Positions 11,485-23,500 of a DNA stretch of 64,000 nt are shown here, one piece after another. The position numbers and the translations under genes are program-made. The stretch comes from Asterochloris sp. CNOR1. Its lineage: Eukaryota > Chlorophyta > Trebouxiophyceae > Trebouxiales > Trebouxiaceae. Position 1 is the first letter of the stretch; every line of letters starts with the position of its first letter. The DNA lies in the NCBI GenBank assembly GCA_963969365.1, contig OZ017759.1:1674001-1738000 (forward strand), written 5' to 3'. The notes under the pieces are model-generated. The model saw nothing but the letters and a program-made list of their open reading frames with translations. It was not told where the DNA came from and did not search any database.

Positions 11485-14214
11485 TCAAAGCCAGCGACCA
11501 ACCAGCAGGGCAATGATGGCCACCAAGATGATGTGTATGATATTGAAGCCCCCTCTGATGACTTTCTGCCGTGAGGCCACCCCTCCTGCCTGCAGGCAGC
11601 ATGTGACATCATGTTACCAGCTGTTCAGATATTGTTCGCCTCTGCCAGGTTGAGCCAGCACCAGAGCAAGGGGCTGGGACACTGTGCCAGGGCAGGACCA
11701 AGGGATTATGAGATACAATACTAGCCATGTCAATCATGGGGGTGGGAGTAGTACACTGAGAAAGTCCTGAGCACCGCAGGTCTAACATTGTGCTGAGCTG
11801 GCCCACTGGTGGCCGCCTGCTGTACAGGGGCCTGTATATGCACGCATAGGCTGCCCCAAAGCCCGAAGCCCTGTTGCTATCACCAGTGACACAATGCCCT
11901 GGGTCACCTGAACTGTGTACCTTGATTATGCAGCGTGTAAGCTGTGCAAGGTCAAGGGCACTGCCGCAGCACCTGATGTGTGTTTCAGCTGCCAGACATG
12001 CTCCACCTCTCAGTATCTGCCATCTCCTCACTGCCTCCAAGCATGCTTCCCCTGGGTGAATCCAGCTGTTACAGTGCACACCTGCGCTTCGTGCTCTGTT
12101 TTGCTTCCCCTGCCAATGCTATGGGGCCCTGCTGATGCTTAAGCAGCCTGGTCACCACAAACCTGCCACCATGTCCCGCCTTCTGCAGCATACGAGCACC
12201 CAACAGCCCCATGCAGCACCTCTCAGCAGAGCTCAGATGCCCTTAACACACTCAAGCTGCTTGTGAGGCGCACACCAGCACACCTGGCCGCCTTGCTCCA
12301 CCCTCCGGAGCATCTCCTTGTTGTCCCGCTCCAGCCTGGTGACCTGCTCGCGCAGCCTGTTGCGCTCCCGCAGCACTGTGGCCAGGTCGTCTGCGCCTAC
12401 ATGCATGCAACTGCTGTTCAGAGTGCAACCAGTGGAGGCTGGGGTGTCAAAACGCCTATGTCTGCGCACCGCATCTGGAAGCTGTTGTTACCTGCGCCTG
12501 TCAACATGCATCGTGCTCTGCTACCCTGTGAGAGCCTTGCCAGAGGACCATGCTGGATGTGGGTCTGCATGCTGTGGCCTCAGCGCCGTGGCGAGATTGT
12601 CTGCGCCTACAAGCCATCTAGTCAATGGGCAAGGAAGCCCCTCTCAAGAAGCACTATGCATATGCGTGCACATGCAGACTGCATGCCAGAGCAGAGTCTG
12701 GTGATATACAGGACGCCTGCCAGCATGCAGCACAGCAACCAGGGCACCTGCATGCTGTACAGATGTTGCAAGTGTGATCTCGAGCATGTGTGGCCTGCTT
12801 GGCAGGGCTTACTTGGGGCAATGGGGCAGGGCCTGGATTTAGCCATGTTCTGGCATAGCCACAGATTGATGAAGGGCCATGCTGGCACTGTGTGCAAACC
12901 CTCACCAGCAAAGGAGTTGGTGCCCAGGCAGAATAGCGCGTCCACCATTGCCAGAGAAGTATGAGAAGTGATATGCTGGTGGACTGTGCCCCTGGCAGGA
13001 GCCTGGCTCACCAGCAGATGTGTTGTGTCCTGGCAGGACCTGGGGTTCGCCACGTCCAGCGTCCCTGTTGGGCGAGGGCTCCTCCTCATTCCCTTCTGGT
13101 ACGGGGCTGGGCGGCTTGGGGGGGCCCACCTGCAGCAGCACATTGCGCAGTGCTCGTAACACAATATAAGAACAGCCAACGCCGCTCAAGCAGCAAGGCC
13201 AGCCTAGCGTGGAGTGCTGCAGGCTCCTTCCCTCATTCCCCGTGCACCAGGCTGGGTACTCTTAGAGGGCCACACCTGCAGCAGCATACAGACAGCAAGC
13301 TGGCCCTGATCATGCTGCAAGACCAGGTGCTTGCAGCTGATGCGTTCCTTTGCTCTCACTGCCATTTGAGCGCAGAAAGGGCCAGCCAGAAGAGATTTCA
13401 CCTGCAGCAGCGTAACAGCGTGCTCTGTGCCGAGCTGGCAGACTTGCACCAGGTTGCAATTGCAAAGCTTTGGCAGCCTGGCAAGGTATGGCCGGCTGTG
13501 CTCCCTGCAGCGGACTGCCGCCGGCATACTGCGCACAGGGCACATGGTGCGCAGTACTCTTCTCGGCTGGTTCCTCATTGTCTTGCACTCAGCAGACTCC
13601 AATGAAGCTGTTTGGCCTGTCTGCCTGCAGCATGTCTGCCACTGCTGGTGAACACCCTTCCCAGCTCCGAACTGCTCGCACCAGCGTGACACGCAGCTTC
13701 GACTGCTTGATCTCCTTGTTCTTGCCGGCATCGAAAGCATCGGGCAGCACGTCCTTTACGTCGTTGTCCACCTTCACCCACTGCACCAAGAATTTGTCCT
13801 TGCACTCTGCAAGATTGCCTGGGTACTCCCGTTGTGCCTGCAGCAAGGCATCAACAAGTATGTGGCACTCTGGCCATTTCAAAAGAACATCATTGAAGTG
13901 CACCATGCAGGCGCCGATCAGCAGCCCAGATGTTGGCGCCTGCCAGCAAGCTCACTGCAGCACAGGATGCATCAGAAATGACCAACATTCACCTGCATGA
14001 TGACCTGCACATCCTTTGTGGTGCCAGGGTCCACGAAGCCGCTGCTGGGCCTGACGCAGTATTTCTTGGGGCTGGTGGTCTTTACTTTGAAGCCCACACG
14101 CTCTGTGCCAGGGTTGTGCAGTGACAGAGTGACAGGGATGTTTTTCTTGAGCTCAAGCCTGAACTTGAGCTCGGTGGGGCTGATTTGCAGGTGTGGGCCT
14201 TCTGAGACAGTCAT
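11485..14214 (-). CDS. VAP27: VAP27-like ER membrane protein (MSP domain, coiled coil, tail anchor)
   Basis: VAP proteins sit in the ER and recruit FFAT-motif partners at membrane contact sites. Five exons join in phase to 235 aa: 14214-13993, 13837-13682, 13129-13012, 12390-12284 and 11589-11485. The MSP domain has LQISPTELKFRLELKK, FKVKTTSPKKYCVRPSSGFV and DPGTTKDVQVIMQ, followed by CKDKFLVQW and SKLRVTL. A Pro/Glu-rich linker (PPKPPSPVPEGNEEEPSP) leads to a coiled coil (LATVLRERNRLREQVTRLER) and a C-terminal membrane anchor (FNIIHIILVAIIALLVGRW). The K-x-TTxPKKYCVRP signature is diagnostic. The exon-3 donor was placed at the strong gtgagcc site because only that choice keeps phase. The long intron before exon 4 carries a second tctgcgcctaca block near 12600. 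Confidence 0.94.
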
Positions 14215-14579
14215 CTTCCTGCTTCCCAGGTCAAGCTGGTGGACTAGGAGGGACTGCTGGGCAGATACCCAGCACAATGACACTTGCCCAGAAGCTGTCA
14301 AGGGCTTTCTGCTTCACAATTGCAGCGCTGGGAGCCACCAAGTCAGCAGAGCACCGCCAGCTGGAGTGCTCGAGGTCCTGAAAACCTTTGCTCCTTTCCT
14401 GCTTTTTGCCATAGATTGAGTTCATGTATGCCGGCCAGGCACCGGCGTTGAGTGCACTGAGCCAGAGCTGAGTTATCGGTCGCCATGCTTCAGTCAGTAT
14501 AACACCACCCAGCATGGAGAATGGCTTCTTTCTGGTGATGCACGGCATAGCCCTGTTCTGGTGATTCACAGCAAAGCAC
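14215..14579. promoter_or_regulatory. Divergent promoter region between VAP27 and the long coiled-coil gene
   Basis: These 365 bp lie between the two outward-facing starts. No specific element is recognised. The exact start of the coiled-coil gene is uncertain, so the right border may move. Confidence 0.4.
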
Positions 14580-17500
14580 ATGGACCTGCTGCACAGCCCA
14601 GCATGGTTGATGGGTCAGCAGCTTCGCAGTGCTGGTGCTGTAGATGGCAAAGTCTCTGCCGAGCTGTCAGCCCGCAAGTCAGAGCTGGAGAGCATGCTCA
14701 AACAGGTCAGCAGGGACAAGCGTCAAGCATCATATAGACTCTGTGCTTTGCAAGCCTCTGGGCAGGAGCTGCCTGGCAGGCTCCTTAGCTCCTTCAAGTT
14801 CTGGCCAGCACCTGAACCCATGAACAGCTGGCATGCAGCCTGCAGCAACAGGCCAGCAGATGGGCCAGAGCTTGGCATCCTATGCTCTTCAAGCATGCAA
14901 GACAGATGATCGAGCAGCTTGGACTGGGCAGGCTGTCTTGAATCTGTGCAGGTGAAGCATATGGAGTTGAATATGCAGCAGGCCAACAGCGCAAGGCCAG
15001 CGGGCAGCATGCCATTTGGGTCTCCCTTTGACAGGACGCCCGCCCAGGCAGGCAGTGCGACTGGTGCTGCCGCTCATTTGAGCAAGTTGAAGCCTCACAA
15101 CTCCACAGGTGTGTCCTGGCAGTCCCTGTCCCCAAAGCGCTCTGCAGCTGCAGGGTAAAGGCAGGTTTGTTGCTGGCACAGCAGTGTAGACATGCCCCTG
15201 GCAGCTTGGCTCATCTGCTCACAAACTCTCCTGTCATGATTGCTGCCCTACCTGCATCTCACCTCATGGTGTTGGCATGGTGCAGGTGAGAAGCTGCAGG
15301 TGCCAGCTGCAGGCCGTAAGGGCGCTGCAAGAAGCATCCTGAGCGATGCCAATGGGCCCTCGCGCCCTGCAGGGGCCGGGACAGGCAGCGTCAGGGAGCA
15401 GTCCGGTGCTGCAGACAGTGTGCACCAGAACCTGGTCAGCCGCCTCAGCGCCGTGAGGCGGGGAGCAACAGGCGTCCTCGATGCAGGTGGGACCCTGTGT
15501 GGGAGGTTGTTCTGCATTGCTGCACCTGACTCTTGTCGTTTCGCTTTGCCAGCGCTACTCACCCAGATACCTGACCCATTCAATGCTCTCACCGGCTGCC
15601 ACGGCTCACCAAGGCAAGGGTCCATTGCCAAGGTCCAGCCCCAGACTGTTGCATGCTGGCTTGGCAGGCGCGCAAGCCTTGCCAGTGTCCAAGGGCTAAG
15701 GAAATGTACCGCCTCTCTGTGTCTCAGCATGTTTGCATGCATAACCTGGCGAACATCAGCCGGTAACATAACTGGTGTGGAGAGCCATTGCCATGTGTAG
15801 GCAGCAGCTGGCCGGCAGAGCCAGAGACCGCCATCCAGAGCTCAGTGCAGCGGCTGAGGCGCTTGAACTCTGAGATGACCTCCAGGCAAGCCTGCGGCCC
15901 TGGGCGGGCAGAAATGCTGGACCCTCAGAATAATCCAGCTTTGCTCGATTCATGCACCACAGGCCCAGCTGCTGCTATATGACACCCAGGCTGGTGCACC
16001 CCTGTCATTGGCGAATTGCCAGAGCCCACTGCAGACACCTCTTTCACTGCAGGTTTGGCCCTGTCTTGGTGGCTGTCACACACCTGTACACCATTTCAAT
16101 GGTGGTGGCAGCGTCAGCAGAGAGGCCATTGCAATTTCATTGGGCAGCCTGTCAGAGCTCACTGCAGCATGTCCAAACCAGCACTCATTTGTTTGAAGCC
16201 TGCCGTGGTTATGCCCACCTCCTATGCCCTGTCAGGGTGACAGTGGCTGCATGCCTGTGTTCGCCTGTCATCTGCGCGGAAGACTGCATCTGCAAGTCCT
16301 TGCCTGATGCCTCAGATGGTCTGCCTGCAGGGGAGAGTCGCTCGCCAGCGCAACTGCTGCATACAGGAGGGGCAGCCCCTTCCGCCGGCAGAGCGTGGGC
16401 AGCCCACGGTTGCCAGATGTCAGCTTCAAGGCGGCAGGGTGCGCGTGGGTGCAATCTCCTGAGCCCATGGCCGCCTGCCTGGTGCCCAGCTGTCCTGCAT
16501 GGTGCCCAGCTGTCTCATGCGAGCTGGAAGTGCACACCTGCAAAGCTTGGCATGCAGCTACTCCAGGCAGCTCAGTAGACATGTCTGCGTGCACTCAGTC
16601 ACACAGCCCTGGGCTCTAGTGTGCCCGACACGCCTCCGGGGCGCCCTTGCTTGTCTTCACTGCTCAACAATCAGAGGGTTGCTGCCTGCTGTCTGATGCA
16701 GGCCGGGCGCTGCACAAGGCACCCCAGACCTGCTGAAGTTGTGGGGAGGAGCAGCAGCCAGCGCTGGAGTCCAGCCAGGAATGGAGACCCCTGTGCTCAT
16801 AACCACGAATCTGGACAGGTGTCAGTGGCCGCCTTGGTGTGTCCAGTGGCAGCAATTGCGATCCTGGATCAGAGGCATGTTCTGAATTGTGCAGGCCTGT
16901 AGGGGGCCTGACATCGAAGACATCACTCAGACAGGGAGACGCCTGTGCTCATTGCGCACGATGGGTGCCCGTGGCTGCCTCAGCAAATTGCTTGTACGGT
17001 GAAGAAGCGCTGGCCCGTGCTGAACGTCATGGGCTCATGACGATGCAGCTGGCAGGTGCCCCAGCGAGCCTGCTTTGAATCTGTTCTGGCAGAGCTCCGG
17101 CCCGGGCTGATATGCACAGCTTGCGCCTGTCCCAGTAAAGAGGAGCTGTGCTGGCCTCTTGTGGAGCCCTCCTGTTGGCCTTGGGCGCGCGGCTGTCATG
17201 TCAGGGTGTGGCCCTGCTGCTTGCTATCTAGGTCGCCAGATCTGCCGGTGTCATGCATGCGCAATGACCTGCAGGCTGGCTGTGGACGATGTGCGGCAGC
17301 GCCTGCTGTTCCAGCCAGACGGTTCAGGATGGGGCCCTGGCACTCCTGATCTGAAAGGCACCACAGGCGACCGTGCAGCCTCGCAGCAGGCAAGCCCTGC
17401 AGCAGGCACAGACGATGTCGGTAGCAGCTCCTTCAGCTTTCAGGCCAGGGGACCCGCGCCTGCAGCAGACGCTGCAGAAGTGGCCGCAGATTGCAATGCC

Positions 17501-20500
17501 CCAGAGGTGTCTGCGCGGGCTGTCCCTCTGGCGGCGGATGTTGGCGGCAGCAGCAGCTCTGGAGGCACAAAGACGCCGCACAGTTGGTGCCCTCCGTCTG
17601 CGCAGCGGCAGCACAGCTCCGCAGCTGGTGGGATCACAGGACTGGAGGGTGCCGCACCACAGCTGAGGGACAGAGGTGCTGACGGAGGCAGCGTCAAGGA
17701 CGCTACCAGGCCACCATCGGCTCGTCGGCAGCGGGGTGCTGCAGCTGACAATGGCTCAGGCAGATTGGTAGAGGGCAGCGCACAGCAGCCGAGGGCCGAG
17801 GGCACTGGCAGGGGCAGCGGTGGTCAGCCCCGGCCAGCCTCCGCTCAGCAGGCAGTGCAGCAACAAGGCTCCCCTGCCACAAAGGCAGAGGCAGGCGCCA
17901 TGGCAGAAGGCCTGACGCGCAGCCGCAGTGCTGCCCGCCAGGGTACAGGGTGCGCCGGGGTGCATGCTCCCTGGACCTGTGGTGTCCATGTTTGACCTTC
18001 AGCCCATGCAGCCTGTCCGTGCTACCTTGACTGCTGCAAGCGCAGCCATGTCCCACGCGGCAGGGGCATGCAGCGTGTCCATGCACCCCTGCCTGCTGCA
18101 AACCTCCTCTGCTGCAGGCTGCTGCCCCATGTGCACTAGCCTACCGCAGACACTTTGCGTCTCTAGTTAGCCTCCATGCACCTTTGCCTAACTCACACCT
18201 TGTGTCTTCCATGCAGCGGCTCCATGCGTACTCGTCAGCTGAAGGATCCTGAACCCTTGCAGGGCGCATGAGGGCAGGTCGGCCATTGCTGCAGAGCACA
18301 GCGTGCAGCCAGCTCAGGAGAAGCTGCTGCAGCTGCACCTCAGAGATCAGGCGAGGCAAAAACAACGGGAGCTGGAGGCTGCACAGGGGGAGCTACAACA
18401 AGCACAGGTGCAGGAGTTGTTGCGCAGCACACTGACGGAGTGATGCCAGACGTTGTGCTGCTGCAGATTGTTGCCCCTAGCCTGCAGGCTCAGGTGGCTC
18501 ACCAGGAGCAGGCATAGGTGCAGGCACGCAGACTCTGCTACAATGCTCATATGAGGTCAGGACTCCTGTGCCGATTGGCCCGCAAGGAGCAGCAGCTGCT
18601 GGCCGCAGTGCCCATGCAATACCGGTGCCCATGCGATATGAGCGCTTCAGTGCCCCTGCGATGTGAGTGTTCCTGTACCTGCAGGCCCAGCTGGCCCGTC
18701 AGGAGCAGCAGCTGCAGGCCCAGGCACGGGAGGTGCACATGCTACAGGCCACGCTGAAGCGCCAGGCAGAGCAGCAGAAGCCGGCGCATGAGCCTGAGAG
18801 CAGCGCCCTGGCAGCTGGGCGGCTCAGGCTGCAGGTGGCAGACCTGCAGCGGGAATTCAGAGAGACCCTGCAGCAGCTGGAGGATGCACAGGTGGGCCTG
18901 CAACAGCTTGCAGAGGGGGCCACACTCCAGCTTAGCACTCACTCAACGCAGCTTAGCACTCTTCCACTGCAGGGGTCAGGGAATGTGGCATTCGACAGCT
19001 TGGGCGGGGGCAACACCGTAGATTGCAGCCTGAGCCCTGCCAGCCAGCTTCTTTGTCCGTGTCAGGCATGTTTGCTTATCTGCATGCTCTGTTCAGTCCT
19101 GTGTACAGGCAGCCCTGTCAGCTTGCCAGTTTGTTTGCCCTCACTGTGGCCTCTCTGCAAGCTTGTCACCACCCTGGGTGCAGGGCGCTCTCAAACAGGC
19201 TGAGTCCCAGCTGATCAGCAGCAGAGGGGATGCAGAGGATCACAGGTCGCGGGCGGCACACCTGCAGCGTACCGTGGCCGCCCAGCAGGTGGGCCTTGCT
19301 GGTGCCTGCTGCACAGCAGATAAGCTTTTTGGCACGTGCTTGCGGTGTGGCAAGCTCTGCATGGCCTGGTGGGCTGAGGATGCCTGCCAGCTTGGTGCGG
19401 GCAGCGCACTTTGGCTGTTCCGCAGGTGGGCCATGTTGCTGTCTGCTGCCCGCCAGGTGTCAGGCTTGCAGCATTCTAGGTGTGGACAACACAGCCGTGT
19501 GGGGGTCCCTGCCACCAGCCATGGGCGATTATGCAGAGGAGTCTTGCTTGTCACCAGGTTGCATGTAATACCCTGAGGCTGGCGACTGTGTCTGGCACCA
19601 GTTCAGAAGCTCCAGCCCGGATGCCCTGGCCTGAAGTCCTTGACAAACTGCTCCCTTTGCAGCCATGTTGCACCCCTGCCCTGCTGCACTGCCTGTGCAG
19701 GCCGAGCTGCAGCAGAATCGCATCCACACCCTGCTGTACTTGCTCTTTTGGGCGACCTGCAGCAGCACTGCGACCTCACACAGGTGCACTGGCTGTGCAG
19801 GGGTGAGCTGCAGCAGCCTTTCACTGCCGTCAGCTGCACTTGCTGCCGGCTGAGCTGCAGCAGCGCTTGACAACCACCGGTATGCATGGCCTCTGCAGCA
19901 TGCTGATATGCAGCGGCGCCGCACCCAGACCCTGCTGCCCTGGCTGTGCAGGCTGAGCTGCAGCAGCATCGCACGTCTACCAGCGACCGCAGCCTGCGCA
20001 TCGCGCAGTTGGACACAGAGCTGGCTGCCAAGGAGGCAGCAGTGCAGGTGTGTGTGTTGCTGCAAGCCTCAGAGGTCCTCTGCTTTGAGCATAGTCTTTT
20101 ATAAATGCACATGCATGAAGGTGGTAGACTCCCCTTTCCCCTGGTATTGAAATGGGGTGCTACCTTGCAAGCTGACATGACTGACAGGGCCTTGCTGACT
20201 TCAGCAATGGCGTCTGTGTTGTGGGCACTGGCTGCCGACATATGCTCTCACCATACTGATCTCACGGTCCAGCAAGTGCCACATCTAAGGAAAGCTGCTG
20301 GGCAGGTGTTGAGCTGCTAGCTGCCTGACTTAACAACTGCTGCCTGGCATCCATGCTTATGCTGAACCACATGTCAGGATGACTGCCGATAGGGTGGTGC
20401 ATGCGATGCCCCTCGCTGCATGGAAGAGTGTTGGTCTCAGATGCCTGCCTCTTTGTGCCGCGTGCAGCTGCTGCAACGGCAGCTGGCTGAGGCCAGGCAG

Positions 20501-23500
20501 CAGAGGGAGCTGGCCGGCCAGCAGCTGGTTACCGCCCAGCAGGAGCTGCGGGGGCAGCAGAGCTCAGGGAGGGTGCAGGGTACAGAGCTGGCAGAGTTGC
20601 AGAGTGCTCTGCAGCAGGAACGGCAGCAGAGGCAGCAGCTCCAGCAGGAGCACTCTGCTGAGCTGGCAACGCTGCGCAAGCAGCTGCAGGTGAGGACTCA
20701 CTGGCAGCACCTGGGCAGCTGTGGCTGTGGAAGGTGCAGCAGCAGAGGTCGGCCTACCAGGCAGTGCTGCGCAGCAAGAGGTCAGGTCTCACAGGCAGCA
20801 TCTGGGGTGCAGCAGCAGAGCAAGGCTGCCAAACCATGTTGCAGGAGGAGCTGCAGGTGAGCCTGAAGAGTCGGCCCATGCGCTGCTGTGGCTTCGGAAG
20901 ACAGTGAACCTTGGCTGACCTTGACATGCTGCGCAGGCTGCTGCAGGAGGCATGCACACGCAGCCTCCGGGGTGCTGTGACAGTATGACGTGCAGCTGCA
21001 GAGCTTGGCTGATCTGCCCTGCCTGGGCAACAGCCTGTAGGTGAGGACATGCTGGCAGCATCTGGGGTGCTGTGGCTGTCAAATACGTCGCTGCAGAGCT
21101 GGGCTGACCTGACCATGCTGCGCAAGCGGCTGTGGGTGAAGATGCACTGGCAGCATCTGTGGTGATGTGGCTGCCAGAGATGTCGCTGCAGAGCTGGGCT
21201 GACCTGCCTTGCCTGAGCAAGCAGCTTTGGGTGAGCATACACACCTCGCCACATTGCACATCCAGCTGCAGGTGAGGGGGCACAAGCAGTATGCGGCCAT
21301 GCCAACCCAGCAGCTGCTGGCGAGGGCGCAGCAGTTTCTGCAGCAGCTGTAGCAGGAGCACCTTACATTTACTGAGCTTAGTGTGCAGGCAGCTTCAGGT
21401 GGTTTGCATTCATAGGCAGCAGCTGCAGGGGTGCTGTGTTTGCATGCTCCTGTGCAGACCGCAGCCGCAGGAGGGCAGGACAGGGGCTGGCTGCTCAAGC
21501 AACCTGCTGCTGCCGGCCTGCGCAAGCAGCCGCAGCCTGCACCCCTTCTAGCCGCCGGTGGTCTCCCAGCCTGAGGCAGCCACCCACCCGCTTGTTGTGC
21601 CCTGGCATTGCCAGGAGCATCGTGCCCTCCAGGCTGCAGCACGACGCGCTGCAAAGCCTGCATAGTTGCCTGTGCCAGGACTGCCTGTGGCTCAGTCGCT
21701 GTCCTGCCCTCAGGAGCGCTCAACCACAGCGGAGGAGCACCAGCAGGCAGCTGAGCGGCTGCAGGCGCGGCTGAGCGGGCAGCAGTCTGCAGGGGCTGAG
21801 CTGCAGGAGGAGCTGGGCGAGCAGCAGCAGCTGCTGCAGCGGGCGCAGGAGGCGCGCAGGGCTGCTGTGGAGGTGAGCGCCCTTGCAGGTGCCTCCTGCC
21901 ACTCACCAGCAGGAGGCGAGCAGTTGTGGAGGTGAGCAGCCCCACGGGTGCCGCCTGCACCCCTTGCATGGTGCAGGAGGCGCGCAGGGCTGCTGTGGAG
22001 GTGAGCACTGCCAGGGTCATTGCATACCACCTGTTCTGCTGTGATTGGTGGTGTGACCTTGTGATGCTCACACTGTGGCCAACAACCAGGTTGCAGCAGC
22101 CTCAGGTGGTGGTGCCCACCTGCGCACCTCTATAGGGGCCTCAAACAGGCGCTGAGGAAGGCCACAAGCAAAATCTCGGCCCTGCAAGGGGCAGCGCAGT
22201 TAGGACAAGACAGCAGTGGGAGCCAAAAGCACAAGCACTCACGAGTCATCCAATGCATGCGGACCAGCCTGCCCAGACTTGCCTGCAGGATGCTGCAACT
22301 GGTCAACAGGCGCTGGGCGTATCTGCCACAGCTGTGAAGCACTGCTTGAGCCGATGCACAGCGCATACCCATAGACAAGTCTGTACCCAATGGCACCCAG
22401 ACCACATTGGTGGTAGCAGTGCTGGCTGGCTGCGCCTGCCTGTAGGAGGCAGCACCAGTGCTTGGCACTGGCTGAGGCCACCAGCAGGCTGCAAGGGCTG
22501 TGGGGGGGTTTTGCAGCTCAGTTATCGACGGCAGAAGTTGAAACAAGGGCACCTTGGCGCCTCCCTCAACTGCTGGTGCCTGCCTGCAGGAGGCTGCAAC
22601 AGCCCGCCAGGCACTCACCGAGGCCACCAGCGAGCTGCAGGCACTGCAGGGCATTGCTGAGCAGCGCGATCGCCTGCAGAGGGGCCTGGAGGCTGCTCTG
22701 GCAGAGCGCAATGGGCTGCAAGATCAGCTGCAGAGCCTGCAGCAGTGCTCAGAGGCTGGGCTGCAGCAAGTCACTGCTGAGAGGGACGCGCTGCAGGAGC
22801 AGCTGGGCTCTGTGACTGCAGAGCGTGACCTACAAGGGCCCAAGGTCAGTTGCCAGCCAATCTGCTCAATCCACCTGATTATGTGGGGTTCAAAGTGGGT
22901 GGGCAGCAGTCACAAACGCGGGCCGTGCAATTGCAGATGGGCCTCGTCATGTCAGAGTCATACCCAGACCAAGGCATGCTGAGTCGCTTTGCAGCATCCC
23001 CATGTGCTGGCTCCTATGGTCCTTTTCAATGGTAAGCAGTTGCTTCGCACGTAAGAGAAGAGTGGCACAGAATTGGGGCGGGGACTGTCCTGCCTGCGGG
23101 TGACCGGGCCTCCAGGTGAAGTGGGGGGCCTTCTGTGTGCAGCTGGCCGCTGTAGCTGGAGGGCAGGCCCCGCAGCTGCACATCCCGGTACATGCAGTCA
23201 CGGCACCTTGACACTGTAGGATGGCTCCTCTGGACGTCACTGTGGGCGGGCAGCTTGCAATCTTACTGGGAGGGTCCTGCAAACATGACTGGGTACTGGG
23301 ACTTCAGAGTAAGGGGAAAAGTCCCAGAGCACTCAGTGCACCGCCTGCCCTTGCAGCCTGCAGGGCCACACATGGCTGTGCAGCCCTGATCAGCTCCAGG
23401 CACTCCCTGTTGCTTCCCAGGGACCCCTGTTGCGACTGCAGCAGGCACGGGACTCCAGCACTCACTCCTGGGGTGTGCATGCAGCAGGCAGAGGTGCCCC

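Noticed and set aside
20437-21361. Minus-strand cysteine/serine-rich open frames
   Set aside because: They are reverse complements of CAG/CTG-rich coiled-coil exons and repeat arrays, without splice logic of their own.
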